DNA of 64,000 nucleotides from Mucilaginibacter galii (GTDB lineage: Bacteria; Bacteroidota; Bacteroidia; Sphingobacteriales; Sphingobacteriaceae). The position numbers and the translations under genes were made by a program. The notes under the pieces were generated by a model. The model made no database searches, was not told the DNA's origin, and saw only the letters and a list, made by a program, of their open reading frames with translations. The DNA lies in NCBI RefSeq assembly GCF_014635825.1, contig NZ_BMDO01000001.1:992001-1056000 (forward strand). The letters run 5' to 3'. Of this stretch, positions 63,930-64,000 are shown piece by piece. How positions within the stretch are numbered: the stretch's first letter is position 1; each line of letters starts with the position of its first letter.

Positions 63930-64000
63930 TTCCAACTGTTCTTTCGAGTGGTAACGAGAAATCTTGCATTGTTAAACAAGATCTCTCACTATCGTTCGAG
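63930..64000. repeat. Dispersed-type repeat at the window end, partial
   Basis: Ends in AAACAAGATCTCTCACTATCGTTCGAG, preceded by AACGAGAAATCTTGC, giving an imperfect GAGAAATCTTG / CAAGATCTCTC inverted repeat. Similar AGATxTCTCxC...TTCGxx strings are common small intergenic repeats in this phylum. It is cut by the window edge. Confidence 0.45.

Noticed and set aside
1..64000. CRISPR array, prophage, integron or insertion sequence
   Set aside because: No regularly spaced identical repeats, no Cas, transposase, integrase or phage structural proteins were found in any frame read.
1..64000. rRNA or tRNA genes
   Set aside because: No conserved rRNA segments or cloverleaf with GTTC-type T-loop and acceptor pairing was noticed in the spacers; a tRNAscan run would settle it.

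Overview
The window looks like chromosomal DNA of a Bacteroidota bacterium in the Sphingobacteriaceae, closest in feel to Mucilaginibacter or Pedobacter. This is an inference. It rests on type IX secretion/gliding genes (porV, gldJ), a nuo operon with the short NuoG typical of the phylum, TAnnTTTG-type -7 promoter boxes, CotH, DUF4159 and LytS/LytTR families, and a SAM-II riboswitch before metK. I saw no rRNA, tRNA, CRISPR array, transposase or phage gene.

Layout. 1-2904 (minus): end of a surface-polysaccharide cluster (flippase, two methyltransferases, start of a glycosyltransferase cut by the window edge). 3024-6251: FkbM methyltransferase, typA and a VapBC-type toxin-antitoxin pair. 6296-13073: two esterases and a plus-strand cluster of ATP-grasp ligase, DUF4262, GCS2 carboxylate-amine ligase, class I glutamine amidotransferase and a second ATP-grasp-like protein. 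This is the best candidate for a poorly described pathway, probably making or attaching a small peptide or amide. 13167-16774: a tiny Cys-rich membrane protein and a 1122-residue GH18-like/NodB deacetylase/GT2 fusion for an exported amino-sugar polymer. 16803-19594: membrane-tethered winged-helix regulator with a premature stop, a beta-propeller protein and a YceI lipoprotein. 19737-29721: ispF, porV, gldJ, CotH and DUF4159 proteins, rsmE, a CorC-like transporter, ppa and dedA.

29813-43632 (minus) is a complete nuoA-N operon for respiratory complex I, interrupted between nuoF and nuoG by two unrelated small genes. 43712-49550 (minus) holds an ExbB-ExbD-ExbD-TonB energising system followed by a small membrane protein, a PstS-like lipoprotein and a TPR protein. 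50020-53732: an eIF1-like factor, a lipid kinase, metK with its riboswitch and a DMT exporter. 54233-58081: a two-gene ABC exporter with a small membrane protein, divergent from a LytS/LytTR two-component pair. 58209-63877 (minus): PlsC acyltransferase, NUDIX hydrolase, M28 and M1 metallopeptidases.

Scattered between genes are short GC-rich palindromic repeats. One runs into the 3' end of a coding region and supplies its last residues. Several genes whose longest reading frame starts too early have been given trimmed starts, with the reason stated in each entry. All identifications come from reading the sequence; no database search was run.
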